Assembly: GCA_026989045.1 (NCBI GenBank)
Contig: JALSJY010000017.1
Coordinates: forward strand, 1-6,166
Length of the DNA: 6,166 nucleotides
Direction of reading: 5' to 3'
Source: Hyphomicrobiales bacterium
GTDB lineage: Bacteria > Pseudomonadota > Alphaproteobacteria > Rhizobiales > Devosiaceae
Position numbers and translations under genes: made by a program. Below, in pieces: positions 1 to 6,146 of the stretch; position 1 is the stretch's first letter, and each line of letters begins with the position of its first letter. Below the pieces are notes generated by a model that was given only the letters and a program-made list of their open reading frames with translations, was not told where the DNA came from and made no database searches.

Positions 1-822
1 TACAATGGAGTTGCAACGGCAACTTTTATAAATCGAAATTCATTCGCTACATTTCTTGCTTTTGGTTTAATTATCGGCATCGCGTTTAGTGTTGCCGCTC
101 TTTTGCCAAATGATGACCTTACAGGGGAACAAAAAAGCCCCCTCTCCTCTTTACTCTTTGGTTTAGGCTCAGCGATAATTATGGTTGCGCTTCTTGCAAC
201 TCAATCACGCATGGGCTTTGCTGCGGGAATAAGCGGGGCAGTTGTCACTCTAATATTAGTTTTCTCAAAAACCTCAAAATCCACCCGCCTAATTTGGTCG
301 GTGACTATTATAGGTTTTTTGGGTTTAAGTGCTTTATTTACTCTTTACGGCTCTGGTTTACTGGAAAGACTTGGCTCAACAGAATCACTAGCAGATGGGC
401 GACTTGCTCTATATACTCAGGTAATAGATATGATTTCTACTCGCCCATGGCTTGGATTTGGCGCTGGGAGCTTTGAATTGGTTTTTCCTTTATTCCACCA
501 GTTGCCTCTCAGCCCTGATCTAGTTTGGGACAAAGCGCATAATACCTATCTAGCGCTTTGGTCAGAGCTTGGAATTATTTTCGGATCAATCCCAATAATT
601 CTTGTCATCATATATAGCAGAATAGCTTGGCAAATTTATCGAACAACAAAGCGCCGCTGGTTACATAGTGCAATAATGATTGGCGTTATTACAACAACCG
701 CTATTCACTCTTTAGTTGATTTTAGCCTTGAAATTCAGGCCGTAGCTTTTATTTTTTGCGCAATTATGGCTCTTGGAATATCAGGGTCTACTAGATCAAT
801 AACGGAAAAAGACAATGTTTAA
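1..822 (+). CDS. O-antigen polymerase/ligase family membrane protein (Wzy_C domain), 5' end missing
   Basis: This is the C-terminal 273 codons of a polytopic inner-membrane enzyme. The reading frame is open from base 1, so the gene starts before the window; the in-frame TTG at 103 is internal. Visible motifs fit the Wzy_C/WaaL family: FINRNSFATFLAFGL near the start (residue 1 = base 1), TQSRMGF with Arg at about residue 70, RPWLGFGAGSFE, and KAHNTYLALWSELGI with His at about 180. Arg and His at such places are important in WaaL and Wzy enzymes. Several hydrophobic helices follow, including one after HSLVDFSLEIQ. In the family these proteins polymerise undecaprenyl-linked repeat units or ligate the polymer to an acceptor at the periplasmic face. 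Sequence alone rarely separates polymerase from ligase. The wzc gene downstream favours a Wzy polymerase for an exopolysaccharide or capsule. The stop overlaps the next start by 8 bp, so the two genes are probably translationally coupled. Confidence 0.87.
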   Translation, partial: YNGVATATFINRNSFATFLAFGLIIGIAFSVAALLPNDDLTGEQKSPLSSLLFGLGSAIIMVALLATQSRMGFAAGISGAVVTLILVFSKTSKSTRLIWSVTIIGFLGLSALFTLYGSGLLERLGSTESLADGRLALYTQVIDMISTRPWLGFGAGSFELVFPLFHQLPLSPDLVWDKAHNTYLALWSELGIIFGSIPIILVIIYSRIAWQIYRTTKRRWLHSAIMIGVITTTAIHSLVDFSLEIQAVAFIFCAIMALGISGSTRSITEKDNV

Positions 823-1615
823 CTGGCTTTCAAATATTATCGGTTTGAAACAATCAACTAATCAACAACAAGATAGTAATAGCCAGCAACGTCAACGGCT
901 AAAATTTGATGAACTACCAAAGTTAATATATGCAATTGGTGATGTTCACGGCTGCCTTAATCTGTTGCAAGAGCTTGAAGATAAAATTGCAAATGATTGC
1001 ACAAAGCAAAAGCAAGAAGCACTTATAATCATGCTTGGTGATTATGTCGATAGAGGCCCTGATTCAGCCGCGGTTCTGGATCATTTGTTATCTTCGCCCC
1101 CTGCTGGAACTACACGTCTTTGCCTAGCTGGCAACCATGAGGAGGCAATGCTAACTTTCCTACAAAATCCAAAGTCTCATGCAGATTGGTTAAATTTTGG
1201 CGGTGTCCAGACACTAACCTCTTATGGATTCAATCCAAATGAACTTAACTTAAGTGATATAAAACATAGAAATTTTATTCATAAGATAAATAGCTTTATT
1301 CCAAATGAGCATATCGATTTTCTTGCTAAATTGCCTAGCATTGCTATTTTCCCTAAATATGTTTTCGTGCATGCTGGCATACGATCTGAAATATCATTAG
1401 ATGCGCAATCTGATACAGATTTGCTTCAGATTAGAGGGGGGTTTTTAAACCATGCAGGCATTCCTAATTTGACAGTAGTTCACGCTCACACCCCAATTGA
1501 AAAACCCTATATTTCTGCAACCCGCATTAACATAGACACTGGTGCTTATATATCTTCTCATTTATCGGCTATAAAAATTGTTAATGCTAAAGTGGCTGGT
1601 ATTTTAACAAGTTGA
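815..1615 (+). CDS. PPP-family metallophosphoesterase (serine/threonine-type protein phosphatase)
   Basis: This 266-residue cytoplasmic phosphoesterase carries the full PPP/calcineurin-like metal-binding signature: GDVHG (42-46), GDYVDRG (75-81), GNHE (106-109), HAG (186-188), and a C-terminal VVHAHTP (221-227) in place of the usual GHT, followed by DTGA (241-244). These residues hold a two-metal centre that hydrolyses phosphomonoesters. Bacterial relatives include PrpA/PphA-type protein phosphatases and ApaH, so a dinucleotide substrate is not excluded. Residues 1-13 (MFNWLSNIIGLKQ) could form a short amphipathic helix. They are followed by a Gln/Ser-rich linker to about residue 28, before the catalytic core. 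The ATG at 815 lies inside the end of the preceding polymerase gene with only a weak GGA upstream (804-806), consistent with coupled translation. Its place between a wzy-like gene and a tyrosine-kinase gene suggests a role in dephosphorylating polysaccharide machinery; that is inference. No LMW-PTP (Wzb) gene is visible here. Confidence 0.88.
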   Translation: MFNWLSNIIGLKQSTNQQQDSNSQQRQRLKFDELPKLIYAIGDVHGCLNLLQELEDKIANDCTKQKQEALIIMLGDYVDRGPDSAAVLDHLLSSPPAGTTRLCLAGNHEEAMLTFLQNPKSHADWLNFGGVQTLTSYGFNPNELNLSDIKHRNFIHKINSFIPNEHIDFLAKLPSIAIFPKYVFVHAGIRSEISLDAQSDTDLLQIRGGFLNHAGIPNLTVVHAHTPIEKPYISATRINIDTGAYISSHLSAIKIVNAKVAGILTS

Positions 1616-1672
1616 TGTCATTCTCTCTTTAACTTTCTTTGAGCAAATAAAATTACAAAACAGGAGTTAACC

Positions 1673-1699
1673 ATGACTATCAAAGCAAATAGCATTTGA
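1673..1699 (+). CDS. possible eight-codon leader peptide ahead of wzc
   Basis: A strong Shine-Dalgarno (AGGAG at 1662-1666) sits 6 nt before an ATG that opens a frame reading MTIKANSI and then stops. It is one of the two best ribosome-binding sites in the window, yet the frame has only eight codons. It lies 57 bp after the phosphatase stop and about 100 bp before the kinase start, and a hairpin with a T-run follows. It may be a regulatory leader peptide or the remnant of a decayed gene. Continuing past the stop in all three frames gives no recognisable protein. Chance cannot be excluded. Confidence 0.25.
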   Translation: MTIKANSI

Positions 1700-1708
1700 A
1701 CATTGCAG

Positions 1709-1748
1709 AGCTCTATCAAATGTTTAGTCTATGCAAAGATAGCTTTTT
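1709..1748 (+). terminator. weak hairpin with T-run, possible attenuator before wzc
   Basis: CTATC (1713-1717) pairs with GATAG (1738-1742). Two more pairs (A1709-T1744 and G1710-C1743) extend the stem across a 2-nt bulge. T5 (1744-1748) follows at once. The geometry resembles an intrinsic terminator, but the stem is AT-rich, the loop is 20 nt, and it sits inside what is probably a single transcription unit. If real, it would act as a partial terminator or attenuator between the phosphatase and wzc. Confidence 0.2.
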
Positions 1749-1799
1749 AAGATACCAGTAGTGCGAATTTTAGTAACGAAACATTGATTAGGTTGTTTT

Positions 1800-3953
1800 A
1801 TGGACGAAACTACAATTGATATTCGCACAATATTAGAATTATTGCATAGACGTTATAAACTCATACTTACAACTATTGTTCTGATCGTAGGTGTTGCTGC
1901 AATATATGCGTTTTCATTAACCCCCACTTATACTGCTTCAACACTTATCCTTGTAGACACACAAGTTAAAGATTTATTAGATCCAAATTCTCAAACCTCC
2001 AGCATTTCTTCTGATAATGCACGTATTGATAGTGAAGTCGAAATTCTTAAATCTGATAATATTCTCCTTGATGTAATAAAACAACAAAATCTTATATCTG
2101 ATGAAGAATTTGGCGTGAAATTAAATTGGCGTGATAGGCTTATGTCAATCCTGCGCATAAAAGATGCTAAAATATCGTCTGGCAATGATGCCTTGCAATT
2201 TGTTTTGGGTAAATTACGAGACGCTATTTCTGTGAAGCGCAAGGGACTTACCTATTTAATATCTGTCTCAGCCACTTCAGTTTCTCCAGAAAAGGCCGCA
2301 AAAACTGCTAATAATGTTGCTATGGTCTATGTAGAGGCTCAAGTGCAATCAAAGATTGATAATATAATTGCCGCTCGTGATATTTTACAATCACGCATGA
2401 GCACTGCCAGTAATGCTATCATTTTAGCAGAGCAATCATTTGATAGTTTTATATTAGATAATATTGATACTATTACCCGTGAAACTGGGCGCAATGACAT
2501 TGCTCAAATGCGTAAAGCACTTGAAACTACTGCTGCAAACCAGCTTGACGCCTCTGCTAGCGCTGAACAAATTGCTAAGAATATTTCACTTAAAAATTGG
2601 GTAGCAATCTCACAAAATCTTCAAGATGAAGCATTTAATGAACTTCAGCGTCAAAGAAATCAAATTGCAAACCAATTATCCCAAATGGCCTCAGATTCAC
2701 AACAAGTTATAAATTTGCGGCTTGAATTGGCAAATATTGAAGATAGCCTTATGGCCAGTGCTCAAAATGGTTTAGGTGCATTGCGCCAAACTATTTCTAG
2801 CGATCAAGCTAAAGTTTCTAAGCTTCGTCAGCAAATAAGAACAAGCGTTATTAATTCTAACCTTCCTGCAGACATCTTAGCGCAAATTTATGAAATTCAG
2901 CAAAATGCCCAGATTGCTCGCACCCAATATCAGACACTACTTACACGGGTCAGCGAATTAGGAGCGCAAGCACAAACGCAGGTTGCTGATAGCCGGATAG
3001 TTTCACTTGCTCTTGCTCCATCTTCTCCATCATTTCCAAATAAAAAACTAATATTGCTTCTTGCTGCTCTATCTGCACTTGGTTTGGGAATTGGTCTGGC
3101 TTTGTTATATGAGAATTTTGTTGGGGGGTTTATTTCTGAAGGGCAGGTTGAAAGTGTATTGCGACTTCCTGTTATAGCAACAATGCCGCATGTTAATGTC
3201 CCATTAAAAGATGGAGAAAAACAAATAAATTTGAGTGCTGCTGAACTAATGATTAGCAAACCACTTTCCCCCTTTGCAGAAGCTGTCCGCAGGTTACGTG
3301 CTTCAATTGATTATTCTTTACGTCAATCTCATATAAATAGCGATAAAAAATCAAACGACGGCTCCGTCATAATGATTTCTTCTGCTGTGCCCTCTGAAGG
3401 AAAATCCACTATCGCCCTTTCACTTGGGCGAGCTTATGCCTTATCTGGTCATCGTGTCCTGCTTGTCGATTGTGATTTACGCAAACCATCGCTTCATAAA
3501 TATTTAGAAGTTGAAAAATCAGTTGGCCTAGCTGACTATCTTAAAAACCCTGATGATTCAGATATTTTAAATAAGATAATAATTACTGATAACAAAAGCT
3601 CACTTGCGACAATTGTTGGTGCTCATCGCGCAACAGCCCCAACGGATCAATTGACATCTGGAGCAGCACTAGCACGCTTAATAAAAAATGCTAAAAAACA
3701 GTTTGACTACGTTATACTGGATTCTCCGCCAATTGTGCCAGTTGTTGATGGGCTTTATTTGGCAGAGCAGGCCGATGTAATAGCAATGGTTGTGCACTGG
3801 GCAGCTACTTCACAAGGGGAAGTTAAAGAAGCTGTTTCTTCTTTGCAAAGAGTTAAAAGTCCAAATGCAGAAATTGTAGTAATTTTAAATCAGGAAGAAG
3901 GCGGCAAGCATAGTTATCGCTATAAATATTCTGGCTATTATGGCGAGTATTAA
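1800..3953 (+). CDS. polysaccharide co-polymerase with tyrosine autokinase (Wzc/ExoP/GumC family)
   Basis: This 717-residue inner-membrane protein sets chain length and drives export of Wzy-dependent polysaccharide. It has an N-terminal Wzz domain, with TM1 at about 21-40 and a conserved LTPTYTAS stretch. A long periplasmic region rich in Gln, Ala and Ser follows (about 180-395), predicted largely helical or coiled-coil. A Pro-containing segment (APSSPSFP) leads into TM2 (about 416-437). The cytoplasmic BY-kinase then shows an E-x2-R-x2-R oligomerisation motif (E494, R497, R500), Walker A (529-537, PSEGKST), Walker A' (LLVDCDLRKP, 554-563) and Walker B (VILDSPP, 638-644). The C-terminal tail is a tyrosine cluster (Y706, 708, 710, 713, 714, 717), the usual autophosphorylation target. 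Length and architecture are normal for a one-piece PCP-2a protein, and nothing essential is missing. The ATG at 1800 has a modest TTAGG (1788-1792) 7 nt upstream. The gene is co-oriented with the polymerase and phosphatase genes. Confidence 0.95.
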   Translation: MDETTIDIRTILELLHRRYKLILTTIVLIVGVAAIYAFSLTPTYTASTLILVDTQVKDLLDPNSQTSSISSDNARIDSEVEILKSDNILLDVIKQQNLISDEEFGVKLNWRDRLMSILRIKDAKISSGNDALQFVLGKLRDAISVKRKGLTYLISVSATSVSPEKAAKTANNVAMVYVEAQVQSKIDNIIAARDILQSRMSTASNAIILAEQSFDSFILDNIDTITRETGRNDIAQMRKALETTAANQLDASASAEQIAKNISLKNWVAISQNLQDEAFNELQRQRNQIANQLSQMASDSQQVINLRLELANIEDSLMASAQNGLGALRQTISSDQAKVSKLRQQIRTSVINSNLPADILAQIYEIQQNAQIARTQYQTLLTRVSELGAQAQTQVADSRIVSLALAPSSPSFPNKKLILLLAALSALGLGIGLALLYENFVGGFISEGQVESVLRLPVIATMPHVNVPLKDGEKQINLSAAELMISKPLSPFAEAVRRLRASIDYSLRQSHINSDKKSNDGSVIMISSAVPSEGKSTIALSLGRAYALSGHRVLLVDCDLRKPSLHKYLEVEKSVGLADYLKNPDDSDILNKIIITDNKSSLATIVGAHRATAPTDQLTSGAALARLIKNAKKQFDYVILDSPPIVPVVDGLYLAEQADVIAMVVHWAATSQGEVKEAVSSLQRVKSPNAEIVVILNQEEGGKHSYRYKYSGYYGEY

Positions 3954-4073
3954 ATTTTACTCTGATAGCTCGCTTTTAGAAAGTAAAGAGCAGCAAGAAT
4001 ATAAGAAATAATTTTACAATAAACAGTAAGTTTTAACTTTATTATTTACAGACCTTGTAGCACTACGCTAGAT

Positions 4074-4102
4074 AAAAAAATTGCATTAGACCCCGCATCT
4101 AA
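4074..4102 (-). terminator. possible rho-independent terminator of the sugar transferase gene
   Basis: Read on the - strand, TTAGA and TCTAA form a 5-bp stem around the 7-nt loop TGCGGGG. After five bases comes a run of seven T (4080-4074). It lies 50-78 bp past the stop of the sugar transferase gene. The stem is short and AT-rich and the T-run is slightly detached, so this is a weak candidate. I found no convincing terminator for the convergent wzc gene in the same 198-bp gap. Confidence 0.28.
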
Positions 4103-4151
4103 CTACCTCAGCAGATATTTCTATTTTGTTTTATTAGGGCAGCTTAACTAT

Positions 4152-4964
4152 TTAATGACCATTGCCCGAAATAAACTCATGCATGGCAGTTAAAAATATA
4201 ATTTTAATATCAAGCCAAATGGACATGTTTTGAATATAAGCCATATCATGCTCAATTCTTGCAATGGAATCACTTTGCTTATCTGTTGGGCCACGATAAC
4301 CATTTGCTTGCGCCCAGCCTGTTATGCCAGGTATTACTTCATGGCGCATATCGTAATATGGAACTATTTGTTTATAAGGAACTCCTGCGGCCAACTGACC
4401 TTTTACAAATGGTCTGGGGCCAACAAAAGACATTTCCCCGCGTAAAACATTTATCAATTGAGGCAACTCATCAAAGCTAGTTTTACGTAATATTTTGCCA
4501 ACCTTTGTAACCCGGCAATCACCTTTTTTAGTTTGTTCAACACCTGAGATATCTGCTCTATGATAATACATGGTCCTAAATTTAAATATTTTAAATGACT
4601 GACCTTTGTAACCAACTCGCTCTTGACGAAAAAACACAGATCCTTTTGAGGTAAGTTTAATTATAAGTGTAATGAATAAAAACAAAGGAGCTAAAATAAT
4701 CAAGCCAATAGCTGAAGCAATTACATCAAATAATCTCTTAATCACAAAATTAATTCTCCTAGCGACGCTAAGTGATGGTAATATAGGAGTTTCATTATAC
4801 CAAGCGCAAACTAAACCAGAATGCTCAGAATAATTATCATTTAAATTAGTTTGAATATCGCGAGAAATAAGATGGCGTATAGAAACGCTCTTCACTGAAA
4901 AAGAAGATTCGTCCAGCTCTGCTACTCTGGAGGTTATAATGTCCCTAGACCTATAATTTTGCAT
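4152..4964 (-). CDS. polyprenyl-phosphate sugar-1-phosphate transferase (ExoY/PssA/WcaJ family)
   Basis: This is a monotopic phosphoglycosyl transferase that moves a sugar-1-phosphate from a UDP-sugar to undecaprenyl phosphate, the priming step of repeat-unit assembly at the inner membrane. From the ATG at 4964 it has 270 residues: an N-terminal cytosolic stretch of about 75, KRLFDV (76-81), one hydrophobic reentrant helix (about 82-103), FFRQERVG (111-118), KFRTM (128-132), the catalytic Asp-Glu pair in SFDELPQ (D165/E166), VGPRP (181-185) and PGITGWAQANGYRG (212-225). The C-terminal half resembles the glucose-1-phosphate (WcaJ/PssA) type, but the sugar cannot be fixed from sequence. It is the short form, lacking the four-helix N-terminal domain of WcaJ or WbaP. 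The start is uncertain. A TTG at 4979 gives 275 residues, and neither start has a Shine-Dalgarno. A GTG at 4745, with AGGAG 10 nt upstream, would give only the 197-residue core. The gene converges on wzc. Confidence 0.92.
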   Translation of the reverse strand: MQNYRSRDIITSRVAELDESSFSVKSVSIRHLISRDIQTNLNDNYSEHSGLVCAWYNETPILPSLSVARRINFVIKRLFDVIASAIGLIILAPLFLFITLIIKLTSKGSVFFRQERVGYKGQSFKIFKFRTMYYHRADISGVEQTKKGDCRVTKVGKILRKTSFDELPQLINVLRGEMSFVGPRPFVKGQLAAGVPYKQIVPYYDMRHEVIPGITGWAQANGYRGPTDKQSDSIARIEHDMAYIQNMSIWLDIKIIFLTAMHEFISGNGH

Positions 4965-4984
4965 CCCACACGCATTCAAGGTTA

Positions 4985-5001
4985 GTTAATAAACTATTAA
5001 C
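4985..5001. promoter_or_regulatory. perfect 7-bp palindrome matching the CtrA box TTAA-N7-TTAAC
   Basis: GTTAATA (4985-4991) and TATTAAC (4995-5001) are exact inverted repeats around AAC. Because of the symmetry, TTAA-N7-TTAAC is present on both strands. This is the full binding consensus of the alphaproteobacterial cell-cycle regulator CtrA. It sits in the divergent gap, only 5 bp before the furthest-upstream start of the sugar transferase. On the + strand, TTAACA (4997-5002) could serve as a -35 element, with TATTTA (5021-5026) as a poor -10 at 18 bp. The - strand promoter is unclear. Another GTTAATA half-site is at 5055-5061. AT-rich DNA makes such motifs fairly common by chance, but I saw no other TTAA-N7-TTAA in the window. 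Confidence 0.42.
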
Positions 5002-5146
5002 ACTCAAGTAACACTAAATTTATTTAAAATACAATACCAATACTAATAATGATGGTTAATACTAAAGTCTGATAAATCTATATAACCATTATTTATTCCT
5101 AAACTATTTTTTAGCAATATATTAGCCAAATATAGTGAGAAATAAC

Positions 5147-5395
5147 ATGAGCGCTTTTCTAATTACAACATTGATTGGGATTATTTTGGGTCATGATGGA
5201 CGTGTAATCTCTTGGATATTTGGTATCATTTTAATATTGGTAGTCATACTCTTAAGTCTTCTTATTTTTGGAGCGTCTGCATTTGTGTTTTTTACTGCAT
5301 GGTCAGCAATTTTAGGTTATAATTTTGGCTTAGCAATCATACTTTCATCTCTTTTTTTGCTAGATCAAAAATCTATTGATATAAAATTTAAATAA
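5147..5395 (+). CDS. small hydrophobic membrane protein of unknown function
   Basis: I do not recognise this 82-residue protein. It is almost entirely apolar. A short hydrophobic stretch (2-15) is followed by the only charged loop before the tail (GHDGR, 15-19), then a long membrane segment (about 20-48), another (about 52-72), and a short charged tail (DQKSIDIKFK). Two or three membrane helices are likely. I chose the ATG at 5147, which has a weak TGAGA (about 7 nt upstream); a GTG at 5135 in the same frame would add four residues. It is divergent from the sugar transferase gene and 76 bp before the peptidase gene, with which it may be co-transcribed. In rhizobia, small membrane proteins such as ExoX lie near exoY and lower exopolysaccharide synthesis. 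The position and size here are reminiscent, but I see no sequence match I can vouch for. Confidence 0.62.
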   Translation: MSAFLITTLIGIILGHDGRVISWIFGIILILVVILLSLLIFGASAFVFFTAWSAILGYNFGLAIILSSLFLLDQKSIDIKFK

Positions 5396-5418
5396 AACTT
5401 TAATCAAATTCTAAAGTT
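5396..5418. repeat. short inverted repeat between membrane-protein and peptidase genes
   Basis: AACTTTA (5396-5402) and TAAAGTT (5412-5418) are exact complements around a 9-nt loop, starting at the base after the membrane-protein stop codon. The following GATAATAATTTT is only a partial T-run, and the stem has a single G-C pair. It could be a weak terminator, a transcript-stabilising hairpin or an operator. It may also be coincidence in AT-rich DNA. Confidence 0.22.
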
Positions 5419-5471
5419 GATAATAATTTTGTTCAGACAAGTTGCTCCTAATTGTAAATCAGGAGTAGAAA

Positions 5472-6083
5472 ATGTTTAAAAATATAAATTTAAAGATTTT
5501 GACCAAAATAGGCATTATTAAGACAGGCATCATCTTATCATTTCTAGCTGTAGCAATTGCAGGCGTTACCCCCTCTTATGCTAAGATCAACCCTAACTCT
5601 AAAACGACTTCAAACCGTTTAATTGTTGAGCGCTCATCTACCTCAGCACCTTTGGGATTTCAGATATTTTGCTTAAAAAACCCAAGCGAGTGCAAATCAA
5701 GTTCAAGCAAAAAAATTGCTTACTCATCACAGCTAATGCGTGTGCTTTCTCAAGTGAATCGTAAAGTAAATCGCTCTATCAGACCTCGCAATGATCGTGG
5801 CCGTGATATATGGACACTAAATGCTCGTGTTGGAGATTGTGAAGAGTATATACTAGCTAAGCGCTCAAAACTGATTAAAATGGGAGTTTCATCAGGCGCT
5901 TTAAGAATAGCTACTGCTACAACCAGACGAGGTGTTGGCCATGCCGTACTTATTGTGCGAACAGATAAGGGCGATTTTGTGCTTGATAACCGCACAAACA
6001 CTATTAAACCTTGGAACAAAACTGATCTAAGGTGGGTTGCAATTTCTGGCTCTAACCCTAAGAAATGGCGCAAAATTGGATAG
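5472..6083 (+). CDS. periplasmic transglutaminase-like cysteine peptidase (BTLCP family)
   Basis: This 203-residue secreted protein has an N-terminal signal peptide: basic residues, a hydrophobic core at about 18-31, and a likely cleavage after SYA at residue 37. The mature part matches bacterial transglutaminase-like cysteine proteinases. It has FCLKNPSEC with Cys67 and Cys74 (a probable disulfide typical of rhizobial members), DIWTLN (112-117), the catalytic cysteine in GDCEEY (Cys123), the histidine in GHAVL (His157) and the aspartate in VLDN (Asp172). The best-known relative, LapG, cleaves a surface adhesin and is controlled by the c-di-GMP receptor LapD. Many alphaproteobacterial members have no LapD partner or known substrate, and no LapD gene is visible here. 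The start is well supported by AGGAG (5461-5465), 6 nt before the ATG. The length is normal and the triad is complete. A role in surface or biofilm remodelling would fit the neighbouring polysaccharide genes, but that is inference. Confidence 0.9.
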   Translation: MFKNINLKILTKIGIIKTGIILSFLAVAIAGVTPSYAKINPNSKTTSNRLIVERSSTSAPLGFQIFCLKNPSECKSSSSKKIAYSSQLMRVLSQVNRKVNRSIRPRNDRGRDIWTLNARVGDCEEYILAKRSKLIKMGVSSGALRIATATTRRGVGHAVLIVRTDKGDFVLDNRTNTIKPWNKTDLRWVAISGSNPKKWRKIG

Positions 6084-6100
6084 ATATCCTGCTAATAATT

Positions 6101-6146
6101 GATTTATAAAATCCACTCGCTCCTTAGGATTTATAACGTGGAGTGG
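6101..6146. repeat. overlapping direct and inverted repeats at the window end
   Basis: GATTTATAA occurs twice (6101-6109 and 6128-6136). Two inverted repeats overlap them and share bases: AAATCC/GGATTT (6109-6114 with 6127-6132) and CCACTC/GAGTGG (6113-6118 with 6141-6146). Only one stem can form at a time. There is no T-run after either, so this is not a clear terminator for the peptidase gene. It may belong to the leader of a gene beyond the window. No open frame of any length begins in the last 83 bases. Confidence 0.3.

Noticed and set aside
103..105. TTG as the true start of the first gene
   Set aside because: The frame is open to base 1, and the upstream residues match the conserved NRNSFATF segment of the Wzy/WaaL family, so the gene begins outside the window.
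1703..1730. TTGCAG-N16-TAGTCT as a promoter for wzc
   Set aside because: Both elements are poor matches, such pairs are frequent in AT-rich DNA, and the genes may simply be co-transcribed.
1991..2242. Open frame on the - strand inside the kinase gene
   Set aside because: It lies antisense to the Wzz part of a well-supported gene. The product has no recognisable motif and the frame fits as a shadow of the + strand coding.
2930..3259. Open frame of 109 codons on the - strand over the second membrane segment of the kinase
   Set aside because: It is fully antisense to conserved kinase sequence, and its Ser/Ala/Arg-rich composition mirrors the opposite strand.
3956..3987. Inverted repeat TTTACT/AGTAAA just after the wzc stop, considered as its terminator
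   Set aside because: The loop is 20 nt, the stem has one G-C pair and no T-run follows.
4230..4480. Two overlapping + strand frames inside the sugar transferase gene
   Set aside because: The conserved PGITGWAQ, VGPRP and DELPQ motifs are on the - strand, so these are shadows without their own motifs or ribosome-binding sites.
4929..4956. GGAGG with a well-spaced ATG on the + strand near the sugar transferase start
   Set aside because: The frame encodes only five residues (MSLDL) and lies antisense within the transferase ORF; most likely chance.
5750..6073. 107-codon frame on the - strand within the peptidase gene
   Set aside because: It is antisense to the catalytic Cys, His and Asp motifs of a complete BTLCP protein.
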